Positions 8,906-19,400 of a stretch of 64,000 nucleotides of DNA are shown here, piece after piece (position 1 is the stretch's first letter; the number at the start of each line of letters is the position of its first letter). The stretch is from assembly GCA_023433945.1 (NCBI GenBank), contig JAEYTP010000142.1, positions 71,865 through 135,864 of the forward strand, in the 5' to 3' direction. The translations under genes were made by a program, and so were the position numbers. Origin of the DNA: Bacillota bacterium (GTDB lineage Bacteria; Bacillota; Clostridia; Acetivibrionales; DSM-1351). The notes beneath the pieces are model-generated. The model saw nothing but the letters and a program-made list of their open reading frames with translations. It did no database searches and had not been told where the DNA came from.

Positions 8906-10120
8906 ATGAGGAGTAAATGGACAGTTCTAAATCTAGCAGTTCTCATGGTATCAGCAGTAGTCATTATTGTCTATTTAATCATGGTAAATGCTAATACATT
9001 GGATTTACATTACACTTTAAATACTTTGTCTGGAAATGCAAGCGAACTCAATGATGTGGTTTTTAGGGGAATAAGGGTAAACTCAACCTATGATGTCAGG
9101 GAGATATTAGTGCATGGTAGCAATACTTCTGTCAAAAGAATAACCAAATTTGATGCAAAGCGTGAAGCTAGCAAGGTTGTTTTACAAAATAAAGAGGTTT
9201 TCAGGGGAAGAAGTAATTATAACAATGTTTATGAGACAGACAAATATATCTTATATTTTAACGAGCAAAATCAAGGTGCACAGATACAGGATTTAATTAT
9301 AAAAAATAGAGTATCAGGCATAGCAGTTACTGTTAAAATTACCCCTCCAATGGTTGAAAATCTTGCAAACACTGTCTTCGGAGGCATATCAGTGTACAAC
9401 AATAATGCTATTCTTCTCATGGTTGGCAAAACCATGTCTAGTCAAGAGAGCTTGCCGACAGATACGGTGTTGGCTGTATATTTTGTTAGCCTCGATAAAG
9501 GTCAGGTGTATGACAGACAAATGTTCAACTTGATGACTAAAAATGAAGCAATAGGCTTTAAGCTGCCGTTTAGCAATAGATATAGCAGTGTCAAAAATAC
9601 TGGTATAGCTGTGGTTCCTTTATATCCATTTATCTACTCTGAAGATGAAAATATACTGTCAGAAGGTTTTGGGGGAGTTAAGCCGAAGCTTTTTATGTAT
9701 AATTATTACGAAAAAGAATTTTATGATTTGGATTTACCTGATTTTGTAGTAATTGATGACTCTACTTTTTTGATTAATAGTTTAGACGGTTCTCATGTAA
9801 GTCATATTATAACCGGACAAGAACTGTATAGTATTAATCAAGAAACAGGACAGCTCGAAAGTACAATTATATTAGAGCGTGCCTCCAAGCCTGAAATATA
9901 TTTTAAGTTTATTGACAAAGCATTGATAAAAGGAAATAAGATATATATGATTCAACATGCTAGGAATGATAATGGTTTTGAAATAAGAATAACAGCAAAT
10001 GATATATATACAGGGAAACTATTGTTTGAAGGCAGCTTAACCTCAAACGACTCTACCTCCGATATATGGTTTCAACAGTCAAAAGAGCTTAAAGACTTGA
10101 GCATAGAGGCAATAATATAA
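8906..10120 (+). CDS. Membrane-anchored extracytoplasmic protein of the ABC operon
   Basis: 404 residues of unknown family. An N-terminal helix (about 7-27) with basic residues before it and no lipobox Cys suggests a signal anchor; the rest looks like a soluble beta-rich extracytoplasmic domain. RBS AAGGAGAG overlaps the upstream stop codon, so it is co-transcribed with the ABC ATPase and permease. A role as an accessory of that transporter is inferred from position alone. No catalytic motif seen. Confidence 0.7.
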   Translation: MRSKWTVLNLAVLMVSAVVIIVYLIMVNANTLDLHYTLNTLSGNASELNDVVFRGIRVNSTYDVREILVHGSNTSVKRITKFDAKREASKVVLQNKEVFRGRSNYNNVYETDKYILYFNEQNQGAQIQDLIIKNRVSGIAVTVKITPPMVENLANTVFGGISVYNNNAILLMVGKTMSSQESLPTDTVLAVYFVSLDKGQVYDRQMFNLMTKNEAIGFKLPFSNRYSSVKNTGIAVVPLYPFIYSEDENILSEGFGGVKPKLFMYNYYEKEFYDLDLPDFVVIDDSTFLINSLDGSHVSHIITGQELYSINQETGQLESTIILERASKPEIYFKFIDKALIKGNKIYMIQHARNDNGFEIRITANDIYTGKLLFEGSLTSNDSTSDIWFQQSKELKDLSIEAII

Positions 10121-10279
10121 ATATATATCATATATAAATTGTGAAAAACCTACAGTATATATAATTTGTATCAGAACAGTTATGCCTAAAGATAATTCCA
10201 TAAAACATTTTTAAGCCTATAGTTAAATTGCCATTTAACAAATATATATCCTACTATATACAATTCTCTATAAATTAAT

Positions 10280-10307
10280 AATAGAGGCTGTTATAGCAGC
10301 CTCTATT
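10280..10307 (-). terminator. Hairpin between convergent genes
   Basis: Perfect 11-bp stem (10280-10290 with 10297-10307, AATAGAGGCTG arm) and a 6-nt loop. It lies 9 bp after the stop of the minus-strand synthetase gene; the downstream minus-strand sequence is T-rich but not a pure T run. It could also serve the plus-strand ABC operon. Confidence 0.6.
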
Positions 10308-10316
10308 AAAAACAAA

Positions 10317-11972
10317 TTATTTTTTATCGGTTTCACGAATTTCCACTCTTCTGATTTTTCCACTGATAGTTTTGGGAAGCTCAGCTACAAACTCTATAAT
10401 TCTAGGATATTTGTATGGTGCAGTAACATTTTTAACATGCTCCTGCAATTCTTTTACCAGACTATCGCTTGCCACATAGTTTTTTGCCAATACAACAGTG
10501 GCTTTAACAATCTGTCCTCTTATTTCATCCGGTACTGCGGTAATAGCGCATTCAAGTACAGCAGGGTGTTCTACCAGAGCGCTTTCAACCTCAAAAGGTC
10601 CAATTCTGTAACCTGAGCTTTTGATAACATCATCCGCTCTTCCTACAAACCAATAAAAACCATCCTCGTCTCTCCAAGCTATATCTCCGGTATAATAAAT
10701 ATCATCATGCCAAACCTTATTTGTAAGAGCTTCATCCCTATAATAGCCATTGAACATTCCAATGGGCTTTCTCTTGTCCAGTCTGACGACAATCTGTCCT
10801 TCCTGACCATCCTGACATGAGTTTCCTTCATCGTCCAAAAGGTCGATATCATATCCTGGAGAAGGCTTACCCATTGACCCTGGTTTTGGTTCCAACCAAG
10901 GATATGTGCCCAGTGTAACAGTAAGTTCTGTTTGTCCGAAACCCTCCATCAGCTTGAGACCGGTAGCTTTGTAGAATTGATTATATACTTCTGGATTGAG
11001 GGGTTCGCCCGCAACCGCACAGTACTTAAGCTTGCTCAAATCGTACTGTGAGAGATCTTCCTTGATAAAGAATCTGTATATTGTTGGTGGAGCACAAAAG
11101 GATGTAACCCCATACTTCGCTATTACTTCCAACATTTCTTTTGGCACAAATTTGTTTAAGTCATATACAAAAACTGCGCAGCCTGCAAGCCATTGACCGT
11201 AGATCTTGCCCCAAACTGCTTTTGCCCAGCCAGTGTCTGCAACAGTCAGATGAAGGCCATCCTCTTGGACATTTTGCCAGTATTTTGCTGTTAAAATGTG
11301 TCCGAGTGGATAGGTATAATCGTGTTGAACCATTTTAGGCATGCCGGTAGTACCTGATGTAAAATATAGAAGCATTATGTCATCATTTTGTGAGGCTTCT
11401 TCGCCTGTGGGCCTCTCAAAATCAGGGGAGCTTTGGTCAATACCTTTAACAAAGTCGAGCCAACCTTCCTTTTCACCACCTACTAGTGCCTTGTATTTCA
11501 ATGAAGGTGAGCTTTCTTCAGCGGCTTCAATATGCTCTATAACTTCAGGTTCAGCCACACATACAATCATCTTTATGTCAGCGGCATTGTTTCTATATAC
11601 AATATCCTTCTTTGTAAGCAGATGAGTTGCAGGGATGGTAATTGCACCAAGCTTGTGAAGAGCCAGAATGCAGAACCAGAACTCGTATCTCCTCTTTAAG
11701 ATAAGCATTACAGGGTCTCCACGTTTAATGCCAATTGATTTAAAGTAATTGGCAGTTTTGTCGCTGTATTCTTTTAGCTGTGAAAAAGTAAAGGTGGCTT
11801 CTGCACCATTTTCATCACACCAAACTAATGCTGTTTTATTGGGAGCTTTTTTTGCATAATCATCTACAACGTCATACGCGAAGTTAAAATTGTCGGGAAC
11901 AGTAATCTTAAAATTTTCTACAAAATCCTCATAAGAGGTATAATCTACTTTAGATAAGTATTTCTCTAGCAT
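10317..11972 (-). CDS. AMP-forming acyl-CoA synthetase
   Basis: 551-residue ANL-superfamily enzyme that activates a carboxylic acid to acyl-AMP and then acyl-CoA. The P-loop [38 protein letters not shown] hinge and [10 protein letters not shown] with the catalytic Lys are intact. It resembles medium-chain acyl-CoA synthetases more than acetate-specific Acs; the exact acid is not readable. An in-frame ATG 12 nt upstream exists, but GGAGGT (11977-11982) points to the ATG at 11972. It lies 18 nt after the XRE-cupin regulator in the same operon. Confidence 0.9.
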   Translation of the reverse strand: MLEKYLSKVDYTSYEDFVENFKITVPDNFNFAYDVVDDYAKKAPNKTALVWCDENGAEATFTFSQLKEYSDKTANYFKSIGIKRGDPVMLILKRRYEFWFCILALHKLGAITIPATHLLTKKDIVYRNNAADIKMIVCVAEPEVIEHIEAAEESSPSLKYKALVGGEKEGWLDFVKGIDQSSPDFERPTGEEASQNDDIMLLYFTSGTTGMPKMVQHDYTYPLGHILTAKYWQNVQEDGLHLTVADTGWAKAVWGKIYGQWLAGCAVFVYDLNKFVPKEMLEVIAKYGVTSFCAPPTIYRFFIKEDLSQYDLSKLKYCAVAGEPLNPEVYNQFYKATGLKLMEGFGQTELTVTLGTYPWLEPKPGSMGKPSPGYDIDLLDDEGNSCQDGQEGQIVVRLDKRKPIGMFNGYYRDEALTNKVWHDDIYYTGDIAWRDEDGFYWFVGRADDVIKSSGYRIGPFEVESALVEHPAVLECAITAVPDEIRGQIVKATVVLAKNYVASDSLVKELQEHVKNVTAPYKYPRIIEFVAELPKTISGKIRRVEIRETDKK

Positions 11973-11990
11973 TGTGACCTCCATATATTC

Positions 11991-12545
11991 CTAAAAAATA
12001 ATTGCAAGGAATCTAGCTTGTTTGCCGTTCATTGCCTTCATACCGTGATTTGCAGAGGAGTCAAAATATATAGAATCTCCTTCTTCCATAATAATCTCAT
12101 GACCGTTAATGATAATCTTGATGGTACCTTCTAATACATAATTGAATTCTTGACCTTTATGGCTGTTAAAGTGTACCGGCTCGTCCTCACTTACTGGGGG
12201 AACGGTTACTATAAACGGCTCAGCTTTTTTGCCAATAAAATTATAAGCTAAACTGTGATACTTATATGCCTCGCGCCTTTCAACGCTAACACCAGCTCCA
12301 CGTCTGACCAACTGATAGGTATGCAGTTTAGGAGCATCACCGGTAAGAATTGCTGACAATTCAACATTAAACTTGTTTGCTATCAAGTATAGGAAGCTTA
12401 CTGGGATATCTGTATTTCCCCCCTCATAACTTGTGTATGTTTCGACATCAATATTTAACTGGCTTGCAAGAGTTTCAACTGTTAATCCCGCAATCTCTCT
12501 CAAATCTCTAATTCGAGTTGCAATCATTTTAATCTGATCTGACAT
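11991..12545 (-). CDS. XRE-family regulator with C-terminal cupin
   Basis: 184 residues: an N-terminal helix-turn-helix of the XRE type (about 5-62, LASQLNIDVETYTSYEGG) and a C-terminal cupin barrel (about 110-184, EFNYVLEGTIKIIINGHEI; DSSANHGMKA). Such proteins bind a small effector in the cupin. It is first in a two-gene operon with the acyl-CoA synthetase, so an acid, or its CoA or AMP derivative, is a plausible ligand (inference). RBS AGGAGTG lies before the start. An inverted repeat ATACA-N5-TGTAT at 12579-12593 just upstream is a possible autoregulatory site. Confidence 0.88.
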   Translation of the reverse strand: MSDQIKMIATRIRDLREIAGLTVETLASQLNIDVETYTSYEGGNTDIPVSFLYLIANKFNVELSAILTGDAPKLHTYQLVRRGAGVSVERREAYKYHSLAYNFIGKKAEPFIVTVPPVSEDEPVHFNSHKGQEFNYVLEGTIKIIINGHEIIMEEGDSIYFDSSANHGMKAMNGKQARFLAIIF

Positions 12546-12813
12546 GTAATCACACTCCTAAAATATAAATAAATTGTTATACATGGCTTGTATATATTAA
12601 TATAATGCTATTATAAAATGTATTAATATATCAATATAATTCTATAATGAAATATACACCAATACATACATGATTTCTACCTACTTTCTTCTAATCAAAG
12701 TTCATGATTTCTGACATTTTTAATTATAAAATAGTATGGTAAAAAATATTGCGATATGATAGTATAAAATTTGAAAGAAGTGACATTATATTGAAATATT
12801 TGGAGGGAGTTCA

Positions 12814-14058
12814 GTGACAATTAGTAAAAAGATATTATCTATTTGTTTTGGTTGTATAGTCATTTTTGGTGGTGGAGCCTTAAGCAGTGTTTTGCTTGGT
12901 ATCCCTATGTATATTGTCGCAGTAGTAGCAAGTATTTTTATTATTGGTGTGGGTATATGGTTCACACTATCTCTCACACGCCCTCTCAAAACCCTTGTAA
13001 AGGTTGTTGAAAGAACGGCTAATTTTGATTTGTCACACGACCAGACATATAATTTGATAAAGGGAAGAAAGGACGAAATAGGTATACTTGCAAGAAATAT
13101 TTCTACTATGAGAAGCTCTTTTCGTGATATGTTAAGTTTAATGCAGGACACTTCAGATGGTTTGTTTGACGCATCTACTCAAGTAGAGAAGATGGCCCGT
13201 GAACTCCGCGACAAGACAGATCATACCTTAGAAACAACCGAGCATTTGTCTGCAACAATGCAAGAGTCAGCTGCAACAACTCAACAGATCAATTTTACAA
13301 CACAGGAAATAAAACATAATATTGATCTTATTTCTCAAAAGTCTGAGCTTGGAGCAAATGAAGCATTAAGTATTAATTACAGGGCAAATGAAATAAAAGA
13401 GGATGCAAAAAAGGCGGCAGACAACGCTAATGATGTATACATAAATGTAAAGCAACAGCTCATGACTGCTATTGACGAGGCGCAAGCTGTGTCACAAATT
13501 GAGTTGCTAGCTCAAGCAATTTTGCAGATTACAGAGCAAACAAATTTACTTTCTCTTAATGCAGCAATAGAAGCAGCTCGTGCTGGCGAGGCGGGAAAAG
13601 GGTTTGCTGTCGTTGCTGATGAAATAAGAAAACTAGCTGACCAGTCATCAAAAACAGCAGGCGACATAAAAAACATTGTTATGAAGGTAAATCAATCGGT
13701 AGGTGCATTGACAGATAGTGCAGGAGTTCTACTGGATTTTGTTGATAAGGATGTTCTAAATGACTACAAGAAGCTTATTGATACAGGTTCACAGTACTGT
13801 GATGACTCAGGAAAATTCTCAAAGATGATGAGTGAATTCAATGAATCTTCAAAGCATATTAATACTTCTATTTCAACTATTGTTATGGCAGTTGAACAGG
13901 TTACCAAGAGTGTCAACGAGAGTGCGGCAGGTGTGGAAAATATCACAGTTAAGACAGCTGATATAGTTGAAGAGTTTAGTAAGGTTGAGACATCCACTAA
14001 ACAAAACCTTGTATCATCTCAAAAGCTCAAGGAACAGGTTAAAAAATTTACCTTATAA
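12814..14058 (+). CDS. Methyl-accepting chemotaxis protein without a sensor domain
   Basis: 414 residues. Two helices (about 7-29 and 31-53) are joined by a tight turn, so there is no extracytoplasmic ligand domain. A HAMP-like linker (about 54-110) leads into a long coiled coil with the highly conserved hairpin tip ([20 protein letters not shown]). GTG start with GGAGGGAG at 12802-12809. It lies 5.6 kb from the CheA/CheW cluster and is the only receptor in the window, so it is a candidate partner. It may sense membrane state or an intracellular signal. Monocistronic as far as visible. Confidence 0.92.
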   Translation: MTISKKILSICFGCIVIFGGGALSSVLLGIPMYIVAVVASIFIIGVGIWFTLSLTRPLKTLVKVVERTANFDLSHDQTYNLIKGRKDEIGILARNISTMRSSFRDMLSLMQDTSDGLFDASTQVEKMARELRDKTDHTLETTEHLSATMQESAATTQQINFTTQEIKHNIDLISQKSELGANEALSINYRANEIKEDAKKAADNANDVYINVKQQLMTAIDEAQAVSQIELLAQAILQITEQTNLLSLNAAIEAARAGEAGKGFAVVADEIRKLADQSSKTAGDIKNIVMKVNQSVGALTDSAGVLLDFVDKDVLNDYKKLIDTGSQYCDDSGKFSKMMSEFNESSKHINTSISTIVMAVEQVTKSVNESAAGVENITVKTADIVEEFSKVETSTKQNLVSSQKLKEQVKKFTL

Positions 14059-14131
14059 AACAAACAAGGCAACCACACTGTTACTATTTTCTTTCCCTTA
14101 GTCTAACTAATTTAACCAACAGGTGATTGTT

Positions 14132-15187
14132 ATGGAGAAAATACTAGTAAAAATCAATGAAAAGTTAATTGATGTAAAGCTAGCCCAGGATGTACTTACA
14201 TCGTCTGGTATTTTAATTGTGCCAGAAGATACTGTGATAACAGATCATATTCTTAAAAAGCTTTATGATTTCAAAATTGAGGATGTTGTTGTCTACAAGC
14301 CTGAGAAGGCTGTAGATATTGTTGAATCCACGCAAGTAAATACTTATGAATTATATTATAAGGAGTACTCCAAGGATGTTAATGAATTAAAAGGGGTACT
14401 TCAGGAGATTGCTGCTGGTAAAAGGCTAGACTATTCACGTGTTGACAAGATTTCAAAGAATATTTATTACAAAATCAATAACTGTTTTTCCTTCATAGAG
14501 TGTATTAAGGCTGTTAAAAGTGTTGATGAGTATACATATACTCATTCTGTAAATGTGTCCGTTTACTCTATGCTCATAGGAAAATGGCTAAATTTTAATG
14601 ATAATCAACTTATGGATATTATACTAGCAGGGCTTCTTCATGACGTAGGCAAAGCAAAAATTCCTCTTGAAATACTCAATAAAAAGGGTCCGTTGACATA
14701 TGATGAGTTTGAAATAATTAAAAAGCATACATTATATGGCTATGAGATTGTTAAGGACCATGATGAGATTAGTAATGAAGTAAAAAAAGCTATTCTGACA
14801 CACCATGAAAAGGAAAACGGAAAAGGTTATCCAATGGGCCTTAAAGGGGATCAGAAGAACCTATATGCCAAGATTATTACTGTTGCGGATGTTTTTGATG
14901 CAATAACGACTGTTAGAGTTTACAAAGATAAGAAGACACCATTTGATGCATTTAAAGAACTTGAAGCCGTTGGCTATGATGCATTGGACCCTCAGATTTT
15001 GATGGTTTTGTTCAAAAACCTTCCCAGCTACTATGTAGGCTCAAAGGTAAAAATGAATTCTGGTGAGTTGGGTGAAGTAGTATATGTACCATCACAATGC
15101 ATATATGCTCCGGTTGTGAGATTAGAAGATGAACAATTCCTTGACATTTCAAAATGCCAGGACAAGTCTATTAAAGAATTTATTTAA
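14132..15187 (+). CDS. HD-GYP domain protein (probable c-di-GMP phosphodiesterase)
   Basis: 351 residues. The C-terminal half carries the HD signature LLHDVGKAKIP and the GYP signature HHEKENGKGYPMGL, the residues that bind metals and hydrolyse c-di-GMP in the family. The first about 110 residues have no recognised domain. The ATG at 14132 is preceded by AGGTGA (14121-14126), so I prefer it to the GTG at 14123. It follows the receptor gene by 73 bp on the same strand, linking it to signalling. Its last 27 or so bases are duplicated downstream at 15221-15247. Confidence 0.9.
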   Translation: MEKILVKINEKLIDVKLAQDVLTSSGILIVPEDTVITDHILKKLYDFKIEDVVVYKPEKAVDIVESTQVNTYELYYKEYSKDVNELKGVLQEIAAGKRLDYSRVDKISKNIYYKINNCFSFIECIKAVKSVDEYTYTHSVNVSVYSMLIGKWLNFNDNQLMDIILAGLLHDVGKAKIPLEILNKKGPLTYDEFEIIKKHTLYGYEIVKDHDEISNEVKKAILTHHEKENGKGYPMGLKGDQKNLYAKIITVADVFDAITTVRVYKDKKTPFDAFKELEAVGYDALDPQILMVLFKNLPSYYVGSKVKMNSGELGEVVYVPSQCIYAPVVRLEDEQFLDISKCQDKSIKEFI

Positions 15188-15247
15188 AATTTATTAATAG
15201 TTTAGCTAGTTAAATTAAAGATGCCAGGACAAGTCTATTAAACAATT
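15154..15247 (+). repeat. Direct repeat of the 3' end of the HD-GYP gene
   Basis: Bases 15154-15180, within the last codons of the HD-GYP gene, recur at 15221-15247 with one mismatch in 27. The 67-nt offset places the copy after the stop codon. The rest of the 116-bp spacer is AT-rich with no terminator I can support. Confidence 0.9.
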
Positions 15248-15303
15248 CATTAATAATTTATTTAGTTCTTTTTTAAAATGATATGTTTGTAGTTTTCTCA
15301 TAA

Positions 15304-16182
15304 TTATAATGATTCAAGAAAAGTAGTTACCGCTTTTGATGGTACTACTTTTTTATTTGTCACGACACCCAGCTCTCGTTTTGGGGGCTTTTTTGCTGGT
15401 ACTATTTCGAAAAGCTCACTATTTTCAATATATTGTTGGGCACTTTCACGAAGCACATATGCAATACCTGTGCCTATTCTAGCAAATTCTATAACAAGTT
15501 CAAGGCTTTCAAGTTCGATTTCAGCGTTGCAGGTAAGTCCGTTTTCCTCAAAAAAACTATTGAGGAGTTTTCGAGTGGAGCTTTCTGAATCCAAGAGTAT
15601 TAATGGATATTTATTTAACTCACTCAATGATATTTGACTATTTTTAAGATTAGGATATTTATGGGGCACTGCAACAAATATATCTTCTACACTCGCAAAT
15701 TTCTTGTAGCTGTAATTGGTATTATCCTGAGGTGGGGTAGCAATAATAAAGTCCGCTAGACCATCCTTTAGAACTCCATAGAGCTGAGGTGTAGTCCTGT
15801 TTATAACTTTTACAAGTATTTTGGGGTACTGCTGATTGAACTTCTTGATATATGGCATGAGAAAATATTTGCAGATTGAATCAGATACTCCAATTCTAAT
15901 GTCACCTGCACTTAAATCATCCATTTCTATAAGTTTTGACTCAGCCGTCTTTAAATAGTTGTAAGCTTGGGAGACATAGCTATATAACAGCTCGGCCTCT
16001 TTTGTTAGCTGAATACTACGGGCATTTCTGATAAACAGCGATACTCCCAACTGCTTCTCAAGTCCTTTTATAGCTTGGCTAACTGCAGACTGTGTTATAT
16101 ATAACCTTTTAGCAGCTGTAGAAAAGCTTTTTTCAGTGGCACAATAATAAAATATCTTATATAACTCAAAATTTATATCCAT
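15304..16182 (-). CDS. LysR-family transcriptional regulator
   Basis: 292 residues with an N-terminal winged helix-turn-helix (about 2-60, CATEKSFSTAAKRLYITQSA) and a LysR substrate-binding domain (about 88-290). Full length for the family. Divergent from purL with a 300-bp gap; LysR proteins often control a divergent neighbour, but purL would be an unusual target, so its regulon is unknown. The spacer contains AT-rich TATTAATA-type repeats near 16200 that could hold operators. Confidence 0.9.
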   Translation of the reverse strand: MDINFELYKIFYYCATEKSFSTAAKRLYITQSAVSQAIKGLEKQLGVSLFIRNARSIQLTKEAELLYSYVSQAYNYLKTAESKLIEMDDLSAGDIRIGVSDSICKYFLMPYIKKFNQQYPKILVKVINRTTPQLYGVLKDGLADFIIATPPQDNTNYSYKKFASVEDIFVAVPHKYPNLKNSQISLSELNKYPLILLDSESSTRKLLNSFFEENGLTCNAEIELESLELVIEFARIGTGIAYVLRESAQQYIENSELFEIVPAKKPPKRELGVVTNKKVVPSKAVTTFLESL

Positions 16183-16482
16183 TAGTTATCCTTATACATT
16201 ATATTAATAATATTAATTTTACTAATATATTTTATCATATTATAATTAAGTAGGAAAGAGAAATATAGAAAACTTGTTGAGATTTACTAAGACTTAATAT
16301 GGACTTGTAAAGAATAATTGCAGAATTATATAGTCTGGAAAATGACTGATATAGAGAATTATTGGACAGCGAAAAGGATAAGGGCTGATAAAAAAGCTGA
16401 ATAAATGGCCAATAATAGGTTTATAGGAAGACTCATAAAGACTAAAATAAATTGGTATCAAATAAAAGCGGGGGTATTACAT
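16183..16482. other. Divergent spacer between LysR and purL
   Basis: About 300 bp. AT-rich with ATTAATAATATTAAT-like palindromic stretches near 16200-16230, next to the LysR start. I see no purine riboswitch core and no terminator hairpin, so control of purL from this leader is not visible. Confidence 0.5.
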
Positions 16483-19400
16483 ATGTCAAATGTAAAAAGA
16501 CTATTTGTTGTAAAAAAGCAGCCATATGATGTCGAGGCACAGGGGCTGTTTTCTGATCTGAAGGAAACCTTGGGGATATCAACACTTGAAAGTGTTACAA
16601 TCGTAAACCGTTATGACATAGAGGGGATAGACGATGAGGTTTATGGAATGGCTCGTAATACCATTTTTTCTGAACCTCCTGTAGACTATGTGTTTGACGA
16701 AAGGTATAGCATTCCCGAAGGGGCACAAGCATTTGCAGTAGAATACTTACCCGGGCAATATGACCAGAGGGCAGACTCAGCAGCACAGTGCATTCAACTG
16801 CTTACTCAGGGTGAAAGACCATTGATAAGAGCTGCAAGAGTGATTATTCTCCAGGGAGAATTGAGCAACTCTGATGTTGAGGCTATCAAGAAGTTTTATA
16901 TAAATCCGGTAGAGAGTCAAGAGGCTTCAATGCAAAAACCTTCCACTCTCATGATGGAAGTAGAGCAGCCTACTGATGTAGCTATCATTGATGGTTTTAT
17001 TAGCATGAGCAAGGATGAACTATCAACACTGTTGAAGGAAATGGGCTTTGCAATGTCCTTTGATGACATTGTTTTCTGTCAGAATTATTTTGCCAACACC
17101 GAGAAGAGGGACCCTTCAGTAACAGAAATGAGAATGATAGATACCTATTGGTCTGATCATTGCAGACATACAACCTTTCTTACTAGAATTGATAGTGTTG
17201 AATATGAGGATGGGAAATACGCAGAAGTTATCAAGGATACCTTTAAAAGCTACAAGCAGGTAAGAGAGGATATATATAAAGGCCGCGACAAGGATATTTG
17301 CCTGATGGATGTTGCTACCATTGCAATGAAGGCACTTAAAAAACAAGGTAAGCTTGATGATCTTGATCTTTCAGATGAAATAAATGCATGTAGTATTGTA
17401 GTAAATGCAGATATAAATGGGAAGAACGAAGAATGGCTGGTAATGTTCAAAAATGAGACACATAACCACCCTACAGAGATTGAACCATTTGGTGGTGCTG
17501 CTACTTGCCTAGGTGGTGCAATCAGAGACCCATTGTCAGGCAGAGTATATGTATATCAGGCAATGCGAGTTACAGGAAGTGGTGATCCAAGAACAAAACT
17601 AGAGGATACTATTCCAGGCAAACTACCTCAAAAAAAGATTACTACTGGTGCTGCAGCTGGTTATAGCTCATATGGAAACCAGATAGGGCTTGCTACCGGT
17701 CAGGTTGCAGAAATATATCATGAAGGCTACGTTGCAAAGAGAATGGAAATCGGTGCTGTAATAGGTGCTGCTCCAAGAAAGAATGTTGTTAGAATGCAGC
17801 CACAGGCAGGCGACAAGATTATCCTTCTCGGGGGAAGAACAGGTCGTGATGGTTGCGGAGGTGCAACGGGCTCTTCAAAAGCACATACAGAGGAATCCTT
17901 GGTTTCTTGTGGTGCGGAAGTACAAAAGGGTAATGCACCTACAGAGAGAAAAATTCAGAGATTATTCAGAAATCCTGATGTAAGCACTTTGATAAAGAGA
18001 TGTAATGACTTTGGAGCGGGTGGAGTTTCCGTTGCTATTGGGGAGCTTGCTGACGGACTCATCATTGACTTGGATGTTGTTCCAAAGAAGTATGAGGGCC
18101 TTGACGGAACCGAACTTGCCATATCCGAGTCACAGGAAAGAATGGCTGTAGTTGTGGATAGTGCCGATGTAGAAAAGTTCATTGCTTACTCAAACTCAGA
18201 AAACTTAGAGGCTGTGGTAGTCGCTGAGGTTACAGAAGAAGCAAGACTTAGAATGCTTTGGAGAGGCAACAAGATTGTTGACCTCAGCCGTGAGTTCCTT
18301 AATTCAAATGGTGCAACTCAGACAATTGATATAGCAATAACTGCTCCTAATGAAAAATCATACTTTGATGTTAAGCAGGATATGTGCAACAGCATTAATA
18401 ACATAGAAGAAAAATGGATAGAGAATTTACAGGATTTGAATAAATGCAGCCAAAAGGGATTGGTAGAACGCTTTGACAGCACAATTGGCGCAAACACCGT
18501 GCTTATGCCATTTGGTGGTAAGTATCAGCTCACACCTGCAGAGGGTATGGCAGCTAAATTGCCAGTGAAAGAGGGGGACACAAGTACAGGTACTCTTATG
18601 TCCTATGGCTATAACCCTGAAATCTCCTTGTGGAGTCCATTCCACGGAGCTGTATATGCTGTTGTAGAAGCAATAGCAAAGGTGGCTGCAATGGGTGGTG
18701 ATTACAAGAAGGCAAGACTTACATTGCAGGAGTATTTTGAAAAGCCAGGTAAGGACAGTACCCGCTGGGGCAAGCCATTAGCTGCACTATTGGGAGCATA
18801 TTATGCACAGATGAAGCTGGGAACTGCTGCAATTGGGGGCAAGGACAGTATGTCCGGAAGCTTTATGCAATTGGATGTTCCTCCAACATTGGTTTGTTTC
18901 GCTGTTGATACTGTAAATGTTAATAGTGTTGTATCAAACGAGTTTAAGGCTGCAGGTAGCAAGGCAGTTTTACTCAAGGTTTCAATGGACAATAATCTAT
19001 TACCAGACTTTGATTGCCTCGATAAGGTTTACAATAAGGTACACAAGCTTGCTACAGACGGTAGCATTCTCTCTGCTAGCTCTGTAAGAGCAGGCGGAAT
19101 AGCCGAGATCATAAGCAAGATGGCATTTGGTAATATGATTGGCTTTGAATTTGCACAGGACGTTAGTACAAGTGAATTATTTGCACCACTTTATGGTTCA
19201 ATCATAATAGAAGTGGCAGAGGATTTTGATTTAGCAAGCCTCGATGGAATTGATTATAAGGTATTGGGTACTACAACAGCTGAAGGAGCAATCAAGGCAG
19301 GTGGCACTGTACTCAGTCTTCAAATGCTCGCAGAGAAGTGGCAGCAGCCGCTAGAGAAGGTATTCCCAACTAAGGCAAAGAGCATTAAGAGTATACCTGC

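Noticed and set aside
12727..12757. Sigma-D (motility) promoter before the receptor gene
   Set aside because: TAAA and a GCGATAT-like box are present, but the spacing is about 19 nt instead of 15 and the -10 box has two mismatches.
15322..15353. Terminator hairpin at the LysR 3' end
   Set aside because: An AAGTAGT/ACTACTT stem with TTTTC exists but lies within the last codons, has a bulge and a weak T run; I could not support it.
16183..16482. Purine riboswitch before purL
   Set aside because: None of the conserved purine-aptamer junction blocks is present and there is no terminator.
16405..16482. 26-residue N-terminal extension of PurL
   Set aside because: It has no ribosome binding site and does not fit the family start; a purine-rich site precedes the ATG at 16483.
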